Below, piece by piece: positions 9,149-18,532 of a DNA stretch of 64,000 bases. Position 1 is the stretch's first letter. Each line of letters starts with the position of its first letter. The position numbers were made by a program, and so were the translations under genes. The notes beneath the pieces were generated by a model. That model made no database searches. It was not told the DNA's origin and saw only the letters and a program-made list of their open reading frames with translations. This stretch comes from Spirosoma sp. KCTC 42546 (GTDB taxonomy: Bacteria; Bacteroidota; Bacteroidia; Cytophagales; Spirosomataceae): contig NZ_CP041360.1 of NCBI RefSeq assembly GCF_006965485.1, positions 4,568,501 to 4,632,500 of the forward strand, given 5' to 3'.

Positions 9149-12100
9149 ATGAAAACGCCAATCCACTTCCCGAAACAGCGCTGGCCAATAGTCCAAAACG
9201 TTCGGGAAGTTTTACCGTTCATACTTAGCCTGCTGATTTTCAGCCCCTCATCCGCACAAACATCATCAACTGATCCTGATCCTACGTATTGGATTAATTA
9301 CGCACAGGCCTACTACAAAATTCCGATTGCGGAAAACGGCCTGTATCGGATTACAACGACGGAGTTAAAAAAGGCAGGCTTACCCGTCAACCAAATTGAC
9401 CCGACAACAATACAGGTAGTTCACCGGGGTGTTGAGCAGGCTATTTATGTTGAAGGTGAGGCCGATAAACAGTTCGACCCCAGTGATTTTCTGGAATTTT
9501 ATGGGCGTGGCAATGATGGCACCCAGGATTCTCTCCTGTATTGTGGCGACGAACCGCGTCCGCATCAGGCTCAACCTCATACCTACTACAGTCTCTTTAG
9601 CGATACCACTGCTTACTTTCTAACCTGGCGGCTCGATGGTAAACCAGGTAAACGAATGGTGGCCTACACAGATACGGTTTATGCCGGGATGAAAGCAGAA
9701 CCTTATCATTGGGGAGAAGTACGCCAACTGTTGACAGATACCTACCCGCCCGGTACGATTTATCCATTGGGGGCAGGTTTTGACAACGGGGCCATTCTGA
9801 CTAATTACGATCATGGCGAAGGCTGGACAGGGCCGGTCGTTAAAGCAACCGATCAATTTAGCCAGACAAGTACCCTCACAAATTATAGATCGATTACAAG
9901 CCCAACCGGCGAAACGGTCAATCCCAAAGTCAGTTTTTTACTGGTAGGCCGGAACACAGGCAAGCATCAGGTGCGCTGTATGGCGGGAGCCTCTGCCGCA
10001 ACATTACAGGAAATTCGCACGGTTGATTTTACCAATTACGAAAGTGTACAAGTCGATGCAGAACTGAGGCCTACTGATATTGATCCGTCAGGTACGGTTA
10101 CGCTCAGTATCCAACCTCAGGAAGACGGCGAGGAAATTTCACTCTCTTACCTAAAAATACAATACCCCCAACCTACCGATCTTGCCGGAGCTACTCAACA
10201 GGTTTTTCGACTGCGGGCAACTAACGAAGGTCGCTCCTTTCTTGACGTAAGCAATGCCTCCGCTAACACGCATTTAGTTGACATTAGTGATCCAAGCAAC
10301 GTAGAACGAGTCAATGGGGATTTGATCGGTGGGCACTGGAGAGGAGTTGTCCACAAGACACAAACAAGCCGAATTCTGCTGGCCACCACTCAACCGCGAA
10401 TGGTTCCTTCGATTGTACCTGTTTCGTTTCATCGGATTGACCCAAAGCAACCTGATTTTATCATCATCACCCATCCCCTGCTTCGGCAACCTGTTGGTGG
10501 CTATGCTGACCCGGTTCAGGCATATGCAGCCTATCGGGCCTCGGAAACGGGGGGCGATTTTGATACACTGACCGTGAACATCGACCAGTTGTTCAATCAG
10601 TTTAGCTACGGCGAACGCCATCCACTAGCTATCCGGCGGTTTGCCCAATACATGCTGCAAGGCGGAGGGGCTAACCCTAAATTTCTGTTTCTGATTGGTC
10701 AATCCCGCGATCCACAGCGGGTTCGTAAAGTACCCAACGCAGCCTGGCTGGACCTCATCCCCAATGCGGGCTGGCCTGGTTCCGACATTGGGCTGGTTGA
10801 AGGCCTGAACGGCGAATCATCCAACGTACCAGCCCTGCCCATTGGCCGACTGAATGCCAGCAACTCACAAAACGTATTGGACTATCTGAACAAAGTAAAA
10901 GAGCACGAAAACACAGGCGAACCCGCACTCTGGCGCAAGAACGTTTTGCACCTGAGCGGAGGACGAAGTCGCTATGAATTGTTGGCCTTTCGGAGTTATG
11001 TAGATGACTTCAAGTCGGTTATTGAAGCTCCCTACGCAGGTGGCCGAGTGGCAACACTATCTAAACAAACCGATAATCTGGTTGAATCATTGCCGGTATC
11101 AAACCTTATCAATCAGGGAGTTGGACTAATTACACTAGTTGGGCATTCGAGTTTAGATGTGGCTGATATCGATATTGGCTTCGTGAGTAACGACATACTG
11201 GGCTATCGGAATAAAGGCCGTTACCCTTTTTTACTGGTCAATGGGTGTGCAGCGGGCAATACATTTTTCGGCAGACCTACTTTTGGTTCCGATTGGGTAC
11301 TGGCACCCAACAGAGGAGCAGTTCTCTTCCTGGCACATACTTACAACGGATTTGCCGGGCCGTTAAAAAATTACTCCGATCAAATATATGCGCTGTTTGC
11401 GGATAGCCAATACGTTGCGCAACCCATTGGGCTGATTCAGCAGGAAGCCATCCGACGCTATCTAAGAACAAACACGTCTATTTTCGATCTGACGACGGCC
11501 CAGCAAATGACCTTACAGGGCGATCCGGCCATACGGGTGTTTCCCTTCCCTACGCCCGATTTCGCCTTTGCCCCTGGTAGCCTACAGCTGCGGAATAGTC
11601 AGGGCGATTCACTAACAGCCCAGTCCGATTCTGCCCGTATCTCTGGCGTAGTCGTTAATTATGGCCGGGTTACAAACAGCCCGCTAAGCCTACGCATCCG
11701 ACAGTACGAAGTCAATGGCAAGCTGCTTGGTGACTATCAGGTTACGCAGCGTTCCCCGGTGTATGCCGATACGCTGAGTTGGCTGATACCCGTTGTCAAA
11801 TCAGCCGCAACATCCACTTACGTTGAGTTAGTTCTTGATCCTGATGACCAATTGAAGGAAGGGAACGAGCAGAATAATACAGAAGAAATTAGTATAGCTG
11901 GCTCGCCCTATAGTCTCCCGTTTACTCCTGATCGAACGCCCCCGTTGCTCGAAGTTGCCTTCGATGGTCGACGCATCGCCGATGGCGATTTCGTATCGGC
12001 CCGACCTGTTATCGATGTACTGGTTCAGGATGAGAATCGGCGCTTGTTACGCTCCGATACAACGGCCCTGGAACTCTATCTACAGCGCCCCTGCCTGGCT

Positions 12101-12604
12101 GGCGGTTGCCCCTACGAACGACTACACGTTCAAGGTACAGACACCCACTGGTCGCCTGCCGATAGTACAAATGCCTTTCGGCTCCGTTATCAACCAGGTC
12201 AGCCTTTAGCCGATGGACGTTACGCATTTGTTGCCGTTGGCAGCGATCTGAGTGGCAATCGGGCAGCTCCTTATCAGATTCATTTTTCGGTCAAAAGCCA
12301 GCCAGAGCTGATTGCCGCGGGTGTTTACCCCAATCCATTTACACATCAAACCCGCTTCTTTGTCTCCCTAACCGGGCTTACACCACCGGACAACATAACC
12401 ATCCACATCACTGATCTGACAGGTCGTTCGGTTAAAATCCTTCGAAGTCCCTCCCGTGTGGGATTGACTGAGTGGTTTTGGGATGGTACTTCCGATACTG
12501 GCGATTTCCTTCCCAACGGCGAGTACCTCTATCGCATTGAAGGAGCAGACTTACCGCTCGCACCGATGGTTCGTCTGACCGGAAAAATTATTCTGAACCG
12601 ATGA
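9149..12604 (+). CDS. C25 (gingipain-fold) cysteine peptidase, PorU-like, with T9SS sorting domain
   Basis: 1151 residues from the ATG at 9149; an in-frame TTG at 9140 is less likely. A signal peptide (to about residue 36) precedes a PorU-like N-terminal region (YYKIPIAENGLYRITTTELK). The C25 peptidase domain carries the histidine in LVGHSS (H666) and the cysteine in LLVNGCAAG (C700), followed by a CARDB-like region (about 830-915). The last 80 residues are a type A sorting domain starting YPNPF and ending in a KIILNR strand. It is therefore probably exported by type IX secretion and surface-bound or released. It could be a sortase of the PorU type, which removes sorting domains, or a secreted relative. 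The next gene overlaps by 4 bases. Confidence 0.9.
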   Translation: MKTPIHFPKQRWPIVQNVREVLPFILSLLIFSPSSAQTSSTDPDPTYWINYAQAYYKIPIAENGLYRITTTELKKAGLPVNQIDPTTIQVVHRGVEQAIYVEGEADKQFDPSDFLEFYGRGNDGTQDSLLYCGDEPRPHQAQPHTYYSLFSDTTAYFLTWRLDGKPGKRMVAYTDTVYAGMKAEPYHWGEVRQLLTDTYPPGTIYPLGAGFDNGAILTNYDHGEGWTGPVVKATDQFSQTSTLTNYRSITSPTGETVNPKVSFLLVGRNTGKHQVRCMAGASAATLQEIRTVDFTNYESVQVDAELRPTDIDPSGTVTLSIQPQEDGEEISLSYLKIQYPQPTDLAGATQQVFRLRATNEGRSFLDVSNASANTHLVDISDPSNVERVNGDLIGGHWRGVVHKTQTSRILLATTQPRMVPSIVPVSFHRIDPKQPDFIIITHPLLRQPVGGYADPVQAYAAYRASETGGDFDTLTVNIDQLFNQFSYGERHPLAIRRFAQYMLQGGGANPKFLFLIGQSRDPQRVRKVPNAAWLDLIPNAGWPGSDIGLVEGLNGESSNVPALPIGRLNASNSQNVLDYLNKVKEHENTGEPALWRKNVLHLSGGRSRYELLAFRSYVDDFKSVIEAPYAGGRVATLSKQTDNLVESLPVSNLINQGVGLITLVGHSSLDVADIDIGFVSNDILGYRNKGRYPFLLVNGCAAGNTFFGRPTFGSDWVLAPNRGAVLFLAHTYNGFAGPLKNYSDQIYALFADSQYVAQPIGLIQQEAIRRYLRTNTSIFDLTTAQQMTLQGDPAIRVFPFPTPDFAFAPGSLQLRNSQGDSLTAQSDSARISGVVVNYGRVTNSPLSLRIRQYEVNGKLLGDYQVTQRSPVYADTLSWLIPVVKSAATSTYVELVLDPDDQLKEGNEQNNTEEISIAGSPYSLPFTPDRTPPLLEVAFDGRRIADGDFVSARPVIDVLVQDENRRLLRSDTTALELYLQRPCLAGGCPYERLHVQGTDTHWSPADSTNAFRLRYQPGQPLADGRYAFVAVGSDLSGNRAAPYQIHFSVKSQPELIAAGVYPNPFTHQTRFFVSLTGLTPPDNITIHITDLTGRSVKILRSPSRVGLTEWFWDGTSDTGDFLPNGEYLYRIEGADLPLAPMVRLTGKIILNR

Positions 12605-13836
12605 GCCAGGCGCGCGCCTTTTGCACTGGCTATTATATTCTGGGCATCGCCATGGCCATCCTCGTAGGGCTAAACCCGAATCACTTTACCAGTATCGACT
12701 CGGGCTACTATCTGCAATCGGCAACGAATTTACTGGCAGGGCACGGCTATGTGGTTCAGGAAAATGGGCAACTAATCTGGAACGGCACCTTCCCCATTGG
12801 CTATTCGGCATTGATTGCAAGCGTGTCGGGTTTGGCCGGACTACCTGTGTTGATAGCCTCCAAACTGGTCAACTATATAGCAATTGGTTTATCCAGTTAC
12901 GGTTGGGTACGTCGACTGGGCGTGTCTCGGGCTAGCTGGCTTTTGGCGATTTGGGGAATTGGTAGTTTCCTAAAAATCGCCGTTTACAGTTGGAGCGAAA
13001 CCGTATTTTTGGTCTTACTGGCTGAGTGGATCTGGTGTCTGCATCAATTTCTATTGAAACCCGTAACTAGTCGATCCTTCTCCCTGTTTCTGATCGGATT
13101 GAGCTTGTTTCTAACTCGCTACGCAGGTGGTTATGTAGTTGGACTAACCAGTAGTTTAGCGCTTATCGTCTGGCTATTTCCTGAAGTTGCCCAAACTCAC
13201 CTAGGCGTTATCCAGCCGCGTTCAGTAGCCTTAAAGTTGGTGGCTATTTCAACGGCAGGAGTCGTTAGTATGGTTGCCTATTTCGAAATCAATCAGCACT
13301 TATCAGGCTCTTTCTTCGGGGGAGATCGTTTCTTACCTACTGAATCTACCAGCGAACTTTTGAAAATTTTCGGATGGGCAATCCTGAACGAGGGTCTGTT
13401 CATAAGGGACTTTTCACGAGTGGGATCAAATCAACTTGCCTGGATTGGACTTGGGGTGCAGTTGGTCTTATTGAGCGCTATGTATCGGCAATTTCGTCGG
13501 AATAAGTTATCCGAAACTAAACCGCTGGCCGTCACCTCCTTGATTCGGCTCTTCCTGTTCACCGCTAGTATCTATGTATTGGTTCTATTTACATTACGAG
13601 TCTTCAGCCCATTCAGCGATCCAACTTTTCGACTGATGGCCCCATTCACCTTTTGCCTACTCTTCGCAATAAGCATTGGGATTGGTGAATTGCCACAGAA
13701 GCAACAGCGAATTTTGAGAGTTTGGGGACTTCTTCTCTGGCTATGTTCATGGGTACAACTCCTGCCAGAGGCTAATCTATTACTTAAACTTGGCCAAATC
13801 TGGACGTCACTAGCAATTCATTTAGCTCTGTTTTAA
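12601..13836 (+). CDS. Integral membrane glycosyltransferase-like protein (GT-C type)
   Basis: 411 residues with about ten hydrophobic segments. The N-terminal periplasmic loop SIDSGYYLQSATNLLAGHGY, followed by WNGTFPIGYSALIA, resembles the acidic-motif loop of GT-C lipid-sugar transferases of the PMT/ArnT type. Donor and acceptor are unknown. Its ATG overlaps the protease stop (ATGA), so the two are translationally coupled. This hints that it may glycosylate or anchor a secreted product, but that is inference. Confidence 0.75.
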   Translation: MSQARAFCTGYYILGIAMAILVGLNPNHFTSIDSGYYLQSATNLLAGHGYVVQENGQLIWNGTFPIGYSALIASVSGLAGLPVLIASKLVNYIAIGLSSYGWVRRLGVSRASWLLAIWGIGSFLKIAVYSWSETVFLVLLAEWIWCLHQFLLKPVTSRSFSLFLIGLSLFLTRYAGGYVVGLTSSLALIVWLFPEVAQTHLGVIQPRSVALKLVAISTAGVVSMVAYFEINQHLSGSFFGGDRFLPTESTSELLKIFGWAILNEGLFIRDFSRVGSNQLAWIGLGVQLVLLSAMYRQFRRNKLSETKPLAVTSLIRLFLFTASIYVLVLFTLRVFSPFSDPTFRLMAPFTFCLLFAISIGIGELPQKQQRILRVWGLLLWLCSWVQLLPEANLLLKLGQIWTSLAIHLALF

Positions 13837-13871
13837 GGTTATCTTGCATACGGTTTTATCTCCTCTGAATC

Positions 13872-15035
13872 ATGAAAATCCTCCACTTATTCTGTTTGCT
13901 TCTATGTTTTCAACTTTCCAGTCAAGCCCAAAAGCCCAGAGCGCGCGACATTGGTATTCCCTTTGACGGTACTCCCGGAACATTCAACGCCATAACCGAC
14001 GTAAAGGGTGTTGAAGTTGGCTACAGCACCATCATTTCCGGCGAAGGCAAAAACGTACTCGGCAAAGGCCCTGTTCGAACGGGCGTTACGGCCATTCTAC
14101 CAAGAGGCAGAACCAACAACCCGGTGTTCGCCAACTGGTATTCGTTGAATGGCAATGGCGAAATGACCGGCACAACCTGGATAACGGAGTCCGGTTTTCT
14201 GGAAACACCTATCATGATAACCAATACCAATAGTGTGGGCGTGGTTCGGGATGCCGTATTGAAATGGTTTGTGGAAAAACATTGGTACAAGGAAAATTTC
14301 TGGTACACCTATCCGGTCGTCGCCGAGACCTACGATGGTTTTTTGAATGACATTTATGGCTTTCACGTGAAAGAAAGCAATGCGTATGAAGCCCTAAATA
14401 CAGCCGCAACGGGCAAGCTGAAAGAGGGCAATGTGGGGGGTGGCACCGGCATGATGTGCCTGGGTTTTAAAGGCGGTACCGGCACCTCGTCCCGGGTAGT
14501 TAAAGTCAGGGATTCGACCTATACGGTTGGCGTACTGGTACAATCGAATTTTGGAGCGAAACGGAATCTGACTATTGCCGGCGTACCCGTTGGGGTTGAG
14601 TTAAAAGACACACTGAATTCAGTATTAAAAGCGCCACCCATCCATTACCGGCAAGAAGGCGATGGGTCCATTATCGTTGTCGTGGCTACCGATGCGCCCT
14701 TACTCCCCCATCAATTAAAACGAATAGCGGCACGGGTGCCTATTGGTGTTGGTAAAGTGGGTGGACGCGGAGAAAATGGGTCCGGGGATATATTCATTGC
14801 CTTTTCTACCGCTAACCCGAACGCGTTTCAGCGAACCTCATTCACAAAGGTTACTGAGTTGCCCAACGATTTAATAAATCCCTTATTCGAAGCCACGGTG
14901 CAGGCCGTTGAAGAAGCCATTATCAATGCCATGGTAGCCGCCGAAACGACGGAGGGTATAAACGGCAACAAATCCTACGCGCTGCCCCATAAGCTGGTTA
15001 TGGATGTGTTGAAGAAGTATAATCGGGTGAAGTGA
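13872..15035 (+). CDS. P1 family peptidase (DmpA/beta-aminopeptidase type)
   Basis: 387 residues with a 19-residue signal peptide ending in SSQAQ. Family marks are ARDIGIPFDGTPGTFNAITDV at the mature N-terminus, the N/G-rich VGGGTGMMCLGFKGG, and GTSSRVV, where these Ntn hydrolases cut themselves before the catalytic serine (about residue 212). ENGSGDIFIAFST lies near the C-terminus. DmpA-like enzymes release N-terminal D- or beta-amino residues from peptides; this one would act in the periplasm. A small GTCTGG/CCAGAC hairpin (15040-15057) separates it from the convergent kinase gene. Confidence 0.92.
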   Translation: MKILHLFCLLLCFQLSSQAQKPRARDIGIPFDGTPGTFNAITDVKGVEVGYSTIISGEGKNVLGKGPVRTGVTAILPRGRTNNPVFANWYSLNGNGEMTGTTWITESGFLETPIMITNTNSVGVVRDAVLKWFVEKHWYKENFWYTYPVVAETYDGFLNDIYGFHVKESNAYEALNTAATGKLKEGNVGGGTGMMCLGFKGGTGTSSRVVKVRDSTYTVGVLVQSNFGAKRNLTIAGVPVGVELKDTLNSVLKAPPIHYRQEGDGSIIVVVATDAPLLPHQLKRIAARVPIGVGKVGGRGENGSGDIFIAFSTANPNAFQRTSFTKVTELPNDLINPLFEATVQAVEEAIINAMVAAETTEGINGNKSYALPHKLVMDVLKKYNRVK

Positions 15036-15057
15036 TTCTGTCTGGGCCAAGCCAGAC

Positions 15058-15735
15058 TTAATCCCAGCATTCCATAATTAGCAAATCCCCTGTCTGAGCA
15101 CTAACACGCACAAAGCCGTCCTGAGCGGCCTCATTGCTACTGCTGGTACGATAACCAAGCGTGAGGGTAGCATCCTGAAGGTCATATTTCAACCCCTCCG
15201 ATGTATAGCCCGTCACCGTTCCAACGGGAATCAACGAGATAGGCGTTCCCGCTTCATACCACTTCTCAAAGCGCCCAACGAGGGGAAAGATTTTAGAGTG
15301 ATCGTCGATCATCACAATCCGAATCTGGTCTTTGTAACGAACAATACTGGTCATGTTAACAAGACTATGATCGGCCCGGCGGCCCGTGGCCCAAACGATG
15401 TTGACCGCCGGGTAGCCTCGTTCAATCAGGTACTCAATCCCTTTGTCGAGATCGGTTTTATCCTGATCAGGTGTGTGTACAACCTCCAGCGGATACTGCT
15501 GCGCCCGAATCTGATCGATGTCTACTGCCGACCCGTCGGACCGTTCATCAAAGTCGCCGAGCAGTACATCGACTTTAATACCCAGTTCGAGTACGCGCCA
15601 GATGGCACTATCGAGGACAACCACGGTTGGACTCCATTCCAGCAGTTGGCCCAGTAATTCTTCTGAACAGGCTTCGCCGTTGGCAATGAGTAGAGCGGGT
15701 TCCTGTTTTTCCCGGACAATATGATGAGATGACAT
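15058..15735 (-). CDS. Thiamine diphosphokinase
   Basis: 225 residues from the ATG at 15735. It has the family segments VDVLLGDFDE (substrate and magnesium site) and TPDQDKTDLDKGIEYL. The C-terminal domain ends with TGDLLIMECWD. It transfers pyrophosphate from ATP to thiamine to make thiamine diphosphate in the cytoplasm; that cofactor is needed by the transketolase encoded further along. An in-frame TTG at 15759 lies upstream of the -7 box and is rejected as the start. Confidence 0.92.
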   Translation of the reverse strand: MSSHHIVREKQEPALLIANGEACSEELLGQLLEWSPTVVVLDSAIWRVLELGIKVDVLLGDFDERSDGSAVDIDQIRAQQYPLEVVHTPDQDKTDLDKGIEYLIERGYPAVNIVWATGRRADHSLVNMTSIVRYKDQIRIVMIDDHSKIFPLVGRFEKWYEAGTPISLIPVGTVTGYTSEGLKYDLQDATLTLGYRTSSSNEAAQDGFVRVSAQTGDLLIMECWD

Positions 15736-15742
15736 AGTAGTC

Positions 15743-15750
15743 CAAAGATA
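15743..15750 (-). promoter_or_regulatory. -7 box of the thiamine diphosphokinase gene
   Basis: TATCTTTG on the minus strand matches TAnnTTTG and ends 7 bases before the ATG at 15735. The transcript would be nearly leaderless. No good -33 TTTG is visible. Confidence 0.45.
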
Positions 15751-15808
15751 AATGCCCAAGTCGTATCATTCCTTATTAATTTTGTCGGAATAACGACTCG
15801 TCAACATA

Positions 15809-16978
15809 GTGCAACGCGTTCTCCGTTTTCTGACTTTACCCCGTTTATTGGGTTTATTTGTGTTTCTTTTCTGCCTGGTGGCCGTTCAGAACTATCTACT
15901 TGGGTTTGGCAACTACAACAATTACCTGATGTTTGCCAAGCCGTTTCATAACCTGCTTATCAATAAGAGCATCTACGGGCTTCACCCGAATCTGTACGAC
16001 GACAACTACAAATACAGCCCAACATTTGCCTGGCTGATGGGGCCGTTCTACTACCTGCCTACCCTGCTGGGCATGATTCTCTGGAATTTACTCAATACAT
16101 TGGTGCTGCTGGCAGGTGTCTGGTTTTATTTATCCGACGAAAAAGACCCCTCGAAACAGCGACGCGCAGCGCTGCTCATTATTATACTGGAGGCCCTTAT
16201 CACCGCCCAGAACCTGCAAAGCAACAACCTGATTGTAGGGGCTATGCTACTGGGCCTGTATCACCTGCGTAACGAACGAGTCTGGCAGGCAGCGTTTTTC
16301 TTTGTGCTCTGCTTATTCATTAAATTCTATGGCGTAGCAGCTGCAGGTTTCTTTTTGTTCTACCCAAAGAAGCCTCAGTTCATTCTGGCGATGGCCGTCT
16401 GGACGATCCTGTTTGCCATGGCACCACTTACCCTAATTCCTGTTGACAACCTGCTGGCGGAATACCGCGAGTGGTTCGATGTGATCGTGGAGAGCAAATT
16501 GGGCTTACAGGTATCGGTAATGGGCATTGCCCAAGCCTTTTTTGGAATGGCCAAAACGGACGAGAACTACCGCATTATCGAAGCCATTGGGGCCACGCTC
16601 TTCCTGCTTCCCTTCCTTCGGTTTGGGCTTTGGAAAGATCGGCTGTTTCAACGGCGAATGGTTGCCTACTTCCTCCTGTTTATGATTGTCTTCAACAAGA
16701 TGGCCGAATCACCTACCTATGTGATGGCCGTTACGGGAGTAGCATTGTGGTGGGTAACGCTGGATGAATCAACACAACTGGATAAGATTTTACTGGCGCT
16801 GGTCATCATCTTCACGTCACTCTCACCCACCGACATTTTCCCTCAGGTGGTGCAGAAACAGGTTTTTCAACCTTATAACATCAAAGCGTTGCCGTGTTTG
16901 CTGGTGTGGGCGCGGGTGCAGTATCAAATCTGGACGCAACCCAATACCGCAACCCCTCCCTTACAATTCGCTTCGTAG
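15809..16978 (+). CDS. DUF2029/GT87 family membrane glycosyltransferase
   Basis: 389 residues starting at GTG 15809. About ten membrane segments are predicted. The first long loop contains NYNNYLMFAKPFHNL and the family hallmark YKYSPTFAWLMGPFYYLP. GT87 enzymes use polyprenyl-phosphate sugars on the periplasmic side, as in mycobacterial alpha-mannosyltransferases. The substrate here is unknown, but the next genes make an LPS sugar, so envelope glycan assembly is plausible. Its 3' end overlaps the convergent kdsB by 18 bases. Confidence 0.85.
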   Translation: MQRVLRFLTLPRLLGLFVFLFCLVAVQNYLLGFGNYNNYLMFAKPFHNLLINKSIYGLHPNLYDDNYKYSPTFAWLMGPFYYLPTLLGMILWNLLNTLVLLAGVWFYLSDEKDPSKQRRAALLIIILEALITAQNLQSNNLIVGAMLLGLYHLRNERVWQAAFFFVLCLFIKFYGVAAAGFFLFYPKKPQFILAMAVWTILFAMAPLTLIPVDNLLAEYREWFDVIVESKLGLQVSVMGIAQAFFGMAKTDENYRIIEAIGATLFLLPFLRFGLWKDRLFQRRMVAYFLLFMIVFNKMAESPTYVMAVTGVALWWVTLDESTQLDKILLALVIIFTSLSPTDIFPQVVQKQVFQPYNIKALPCLLVWARVQYQIWTQPNTATPPLQFAS

Positions 16979-17716
16979 GATTTTCTCGATATCAGCGGGG
17001 CTATCGACACTAGGAGTTTGGAAGTTTGTGGATACCAGTTTTATACGGTAGCCTGCTTCCAGCCAGCGTAATTGTTCCAGTGACTCAGCTTTCTCTAGCA
17101 GAGACGGAGGCAATTGGGTGATTTTCTCAAGAACATCGGCACGGTATGCATACAGCCCAACATGCCGATGATAGGCATGATGCACATGCCACTGATCCGG
17201 CTCAATACCCCACAAATACGGAACGGCTGAACGGCTGAAGTATAAAGCCTCATTTTGGGTATTAACAACAATCTTGGCTTCTTTCGGATCGTGCAACATA
17301 GCCGCGGAATCGACCGATGCCATTTGCGTTGCCAGTTCTACGGTTCCATCCAGAATAGCCGCTAATTCGTCAATCTGCGCCGGATCGATAAACGGTTCAT
17401 CACCCTGAATATTCAGAACGTAATCCGATGAATCGCCAGGAATAAGGCCGTCGGCAATAAGCCGGTCGTAGGCTTCCCAGCAGCGGTCGGTGCCACTTGG
17501 ATGATCGGTACGGGTCATTACAACTTCTTCGCCCAAGCGCCGAACGGCTTCCGCAATGCGTTCGTCGTCGGTTGCCACGACTACTTTATGTAAAGACGAG
17601 GCCTGTTGGCACTGTTCCAGCACGCGCTGAATCATAGATTTTCCGCCAATATCTGCCAGAGGTTTCCCTGGAAAACGAGTCGATCCGTACCGGGCGGGAA
17701 TAATACCGATTATCAT
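16961..17716 (-). CDS. kdsB: 3-deoxy-manno-octulosonate cytidylyltransferase
   Basis: 251 residues, full length. The N-terminus IIGIIPARYGSTRFPGKPL is the CTP-binding signature, and NIQGDEPFIDP and HHAYHRHVGLYAY are further family motifs. It activates Kdo as CMP-Kdo for transfer to lipid A in the cytoplasm. Because kdnA and kdnB lie in the same cluster, the natural substrate may be 8-amino-Kdo (Kdo8N), which the Shewanella KdsB prefers as I recall. It is the last gene of a leftward run, 14 bases after the phosphatase gene. Confidence 0.95.
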   Translation of the reverse strand: MIIGIIPARYGSTRFPGKPLADIGGKSMIQRVLEQCQQASSLHKVVVATDDERIAEAVRRLGEEVVMTRTDHPSGTDRCWEAYDRLIADGLIPGDSSDYVLNIQGDEPFIDPAQIDELAAILDGTVELATQMASVDSAAMLHDPKEAKIVVNTQNEALYFSRSAVPYLWGIEPDQWHVHHAYHRHVGLYAYRADVLEKITQLPPSLLEKAESLEQLRWLEAGYRIKLVSTNFQTPSVDSPADIEKILRSEL

Positions 17717-17730
17717 GTTTGTACCTTATG

Positions 17731-18426
17731 TTATTTCGGCTCGGGTCCGTTTGAGCCAACCACCCAATACGTGGATTCAACCGCCTGCCGTTGCTGGTAA
17801 TAATTATCATAAGCAGGAAAATAGCGCAGTCGCTCATCCATAACGGAATCGAACTGCCCAAGTAATCCCAGTAAGAGTTCGCAGCCTTCACGCACGGCAA
17901 ACTGGCCGCTTTGGCTACCGGTTACATAATCGACCAGTCCGTTTTTTATCACGTATTGCATAAACAGCGGGTTTGCATTCCGGCGAATCATGATGCGAAC
18001 ACCCGTCACTTCGGAGACGGATAAATCCAGCGCATCGTCGAAGAAAAACGCGACTTCGTGCGGTTGTAAGTTATGCTGATCCAGCAAATGGTGGAGGACG
18101 TCAATCTTATGCTTCGCCTGCGAATAACTGGCGTGGAAATGCTCCCGACGCACCAGGGTTTCGGAGAGGGTATTGGTCACTCCTGTTATAATGGCAGCAA
18201 CGGGCAATTGTCCACCGTGATGCAGCCAAAGCCCAAATCGAAGGAGGTTTGTGCCCATGGAATCTACCTCACTAAACGAACTGCTGCCCGCTTCGGTCTT
18301 GATCCCGTCGTTGAAGACGCCATCCCAGTCAAACACAATGGCCCGTACAGCCTTCAGTTTCTCGGTTAACGTATCAACAGGCGTAATAAATTGCCCGCCC
18401 AAGGCGGAGAAGGTTTTTTCGATCAT
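17731..18426 (-). CDS. HAD-family phosphatase, KdsC-like
   Basis: 231 residues from the ATG at 18426; the longer frame upstream only reads through an inverted repeat. Motif I is IVFDWDGVFNDG, matching the DxDGVxTDG of KDO-8-phosphate phosphatase, motif II is the threonine in AAIITGVT, and motif III/IV is VAFFFDDALDLSV. Lying between kdsA and kdsB, it is the best candidate for the step that dephosphorylates Kdo-8-phosphate. It is somewhat longer than standard KdsC (about 180 residues), with extra C-terminal sequence, so a different sugar phosphate cannot be excluded. Confidence 0.85.
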   Translation of the reverse strand: MIEKTFSALGGQFITPVDTLTEKLKAVRAIVFDWDGVFNDGIKTEAGSSSFSEVDSMGTNLLRFGLWLHHGGQLPVAAIITGVTNTLSETLVRREHFHASYSQAKHKIDVLHHLLDQHNLQPHEVAFFFDDALDLSVSEVTGVRIMIRRNANPLFMQYVIKNGLVDYVTGSQSGQFAVREGCELLLGLLGQFDSVMDERLRYFPAYDNYYQQRQAVESTYWVVGSNGPEPK

Positions 18427-18430
18427 TTTA

Positions 18431-18526
18431 ATGGATAATGTGCAATGAATAATGGATAATGAACAATGAGTACTAGAGGTTGAACCGCCCCATCTCACAT
18501 TGTTCATTATCCATTACACATTATTC
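18431..18526. repeat. Long inverted repeat, AATGGATAATG-word family
   Basis: Lies between kdsA and the KdsC-like gene. The core arms AATGGATAATGAACAATG (18451-18468) and their exact complement (18498-18515) are flanked by more copies of the same short words in both arms. The loop is unique sequence. The same words recur at 26160-26271 and 47744-47836. Confidence 0.9.
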
Positions 18527-18532
18527 ATTCCT

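Noticed and set aside
18427..18507. N-terminal extension of the KdsC-like phosphatase
   Set aside because: It reads through the AATGGATAATG repeat and gives low-complexity sequence.
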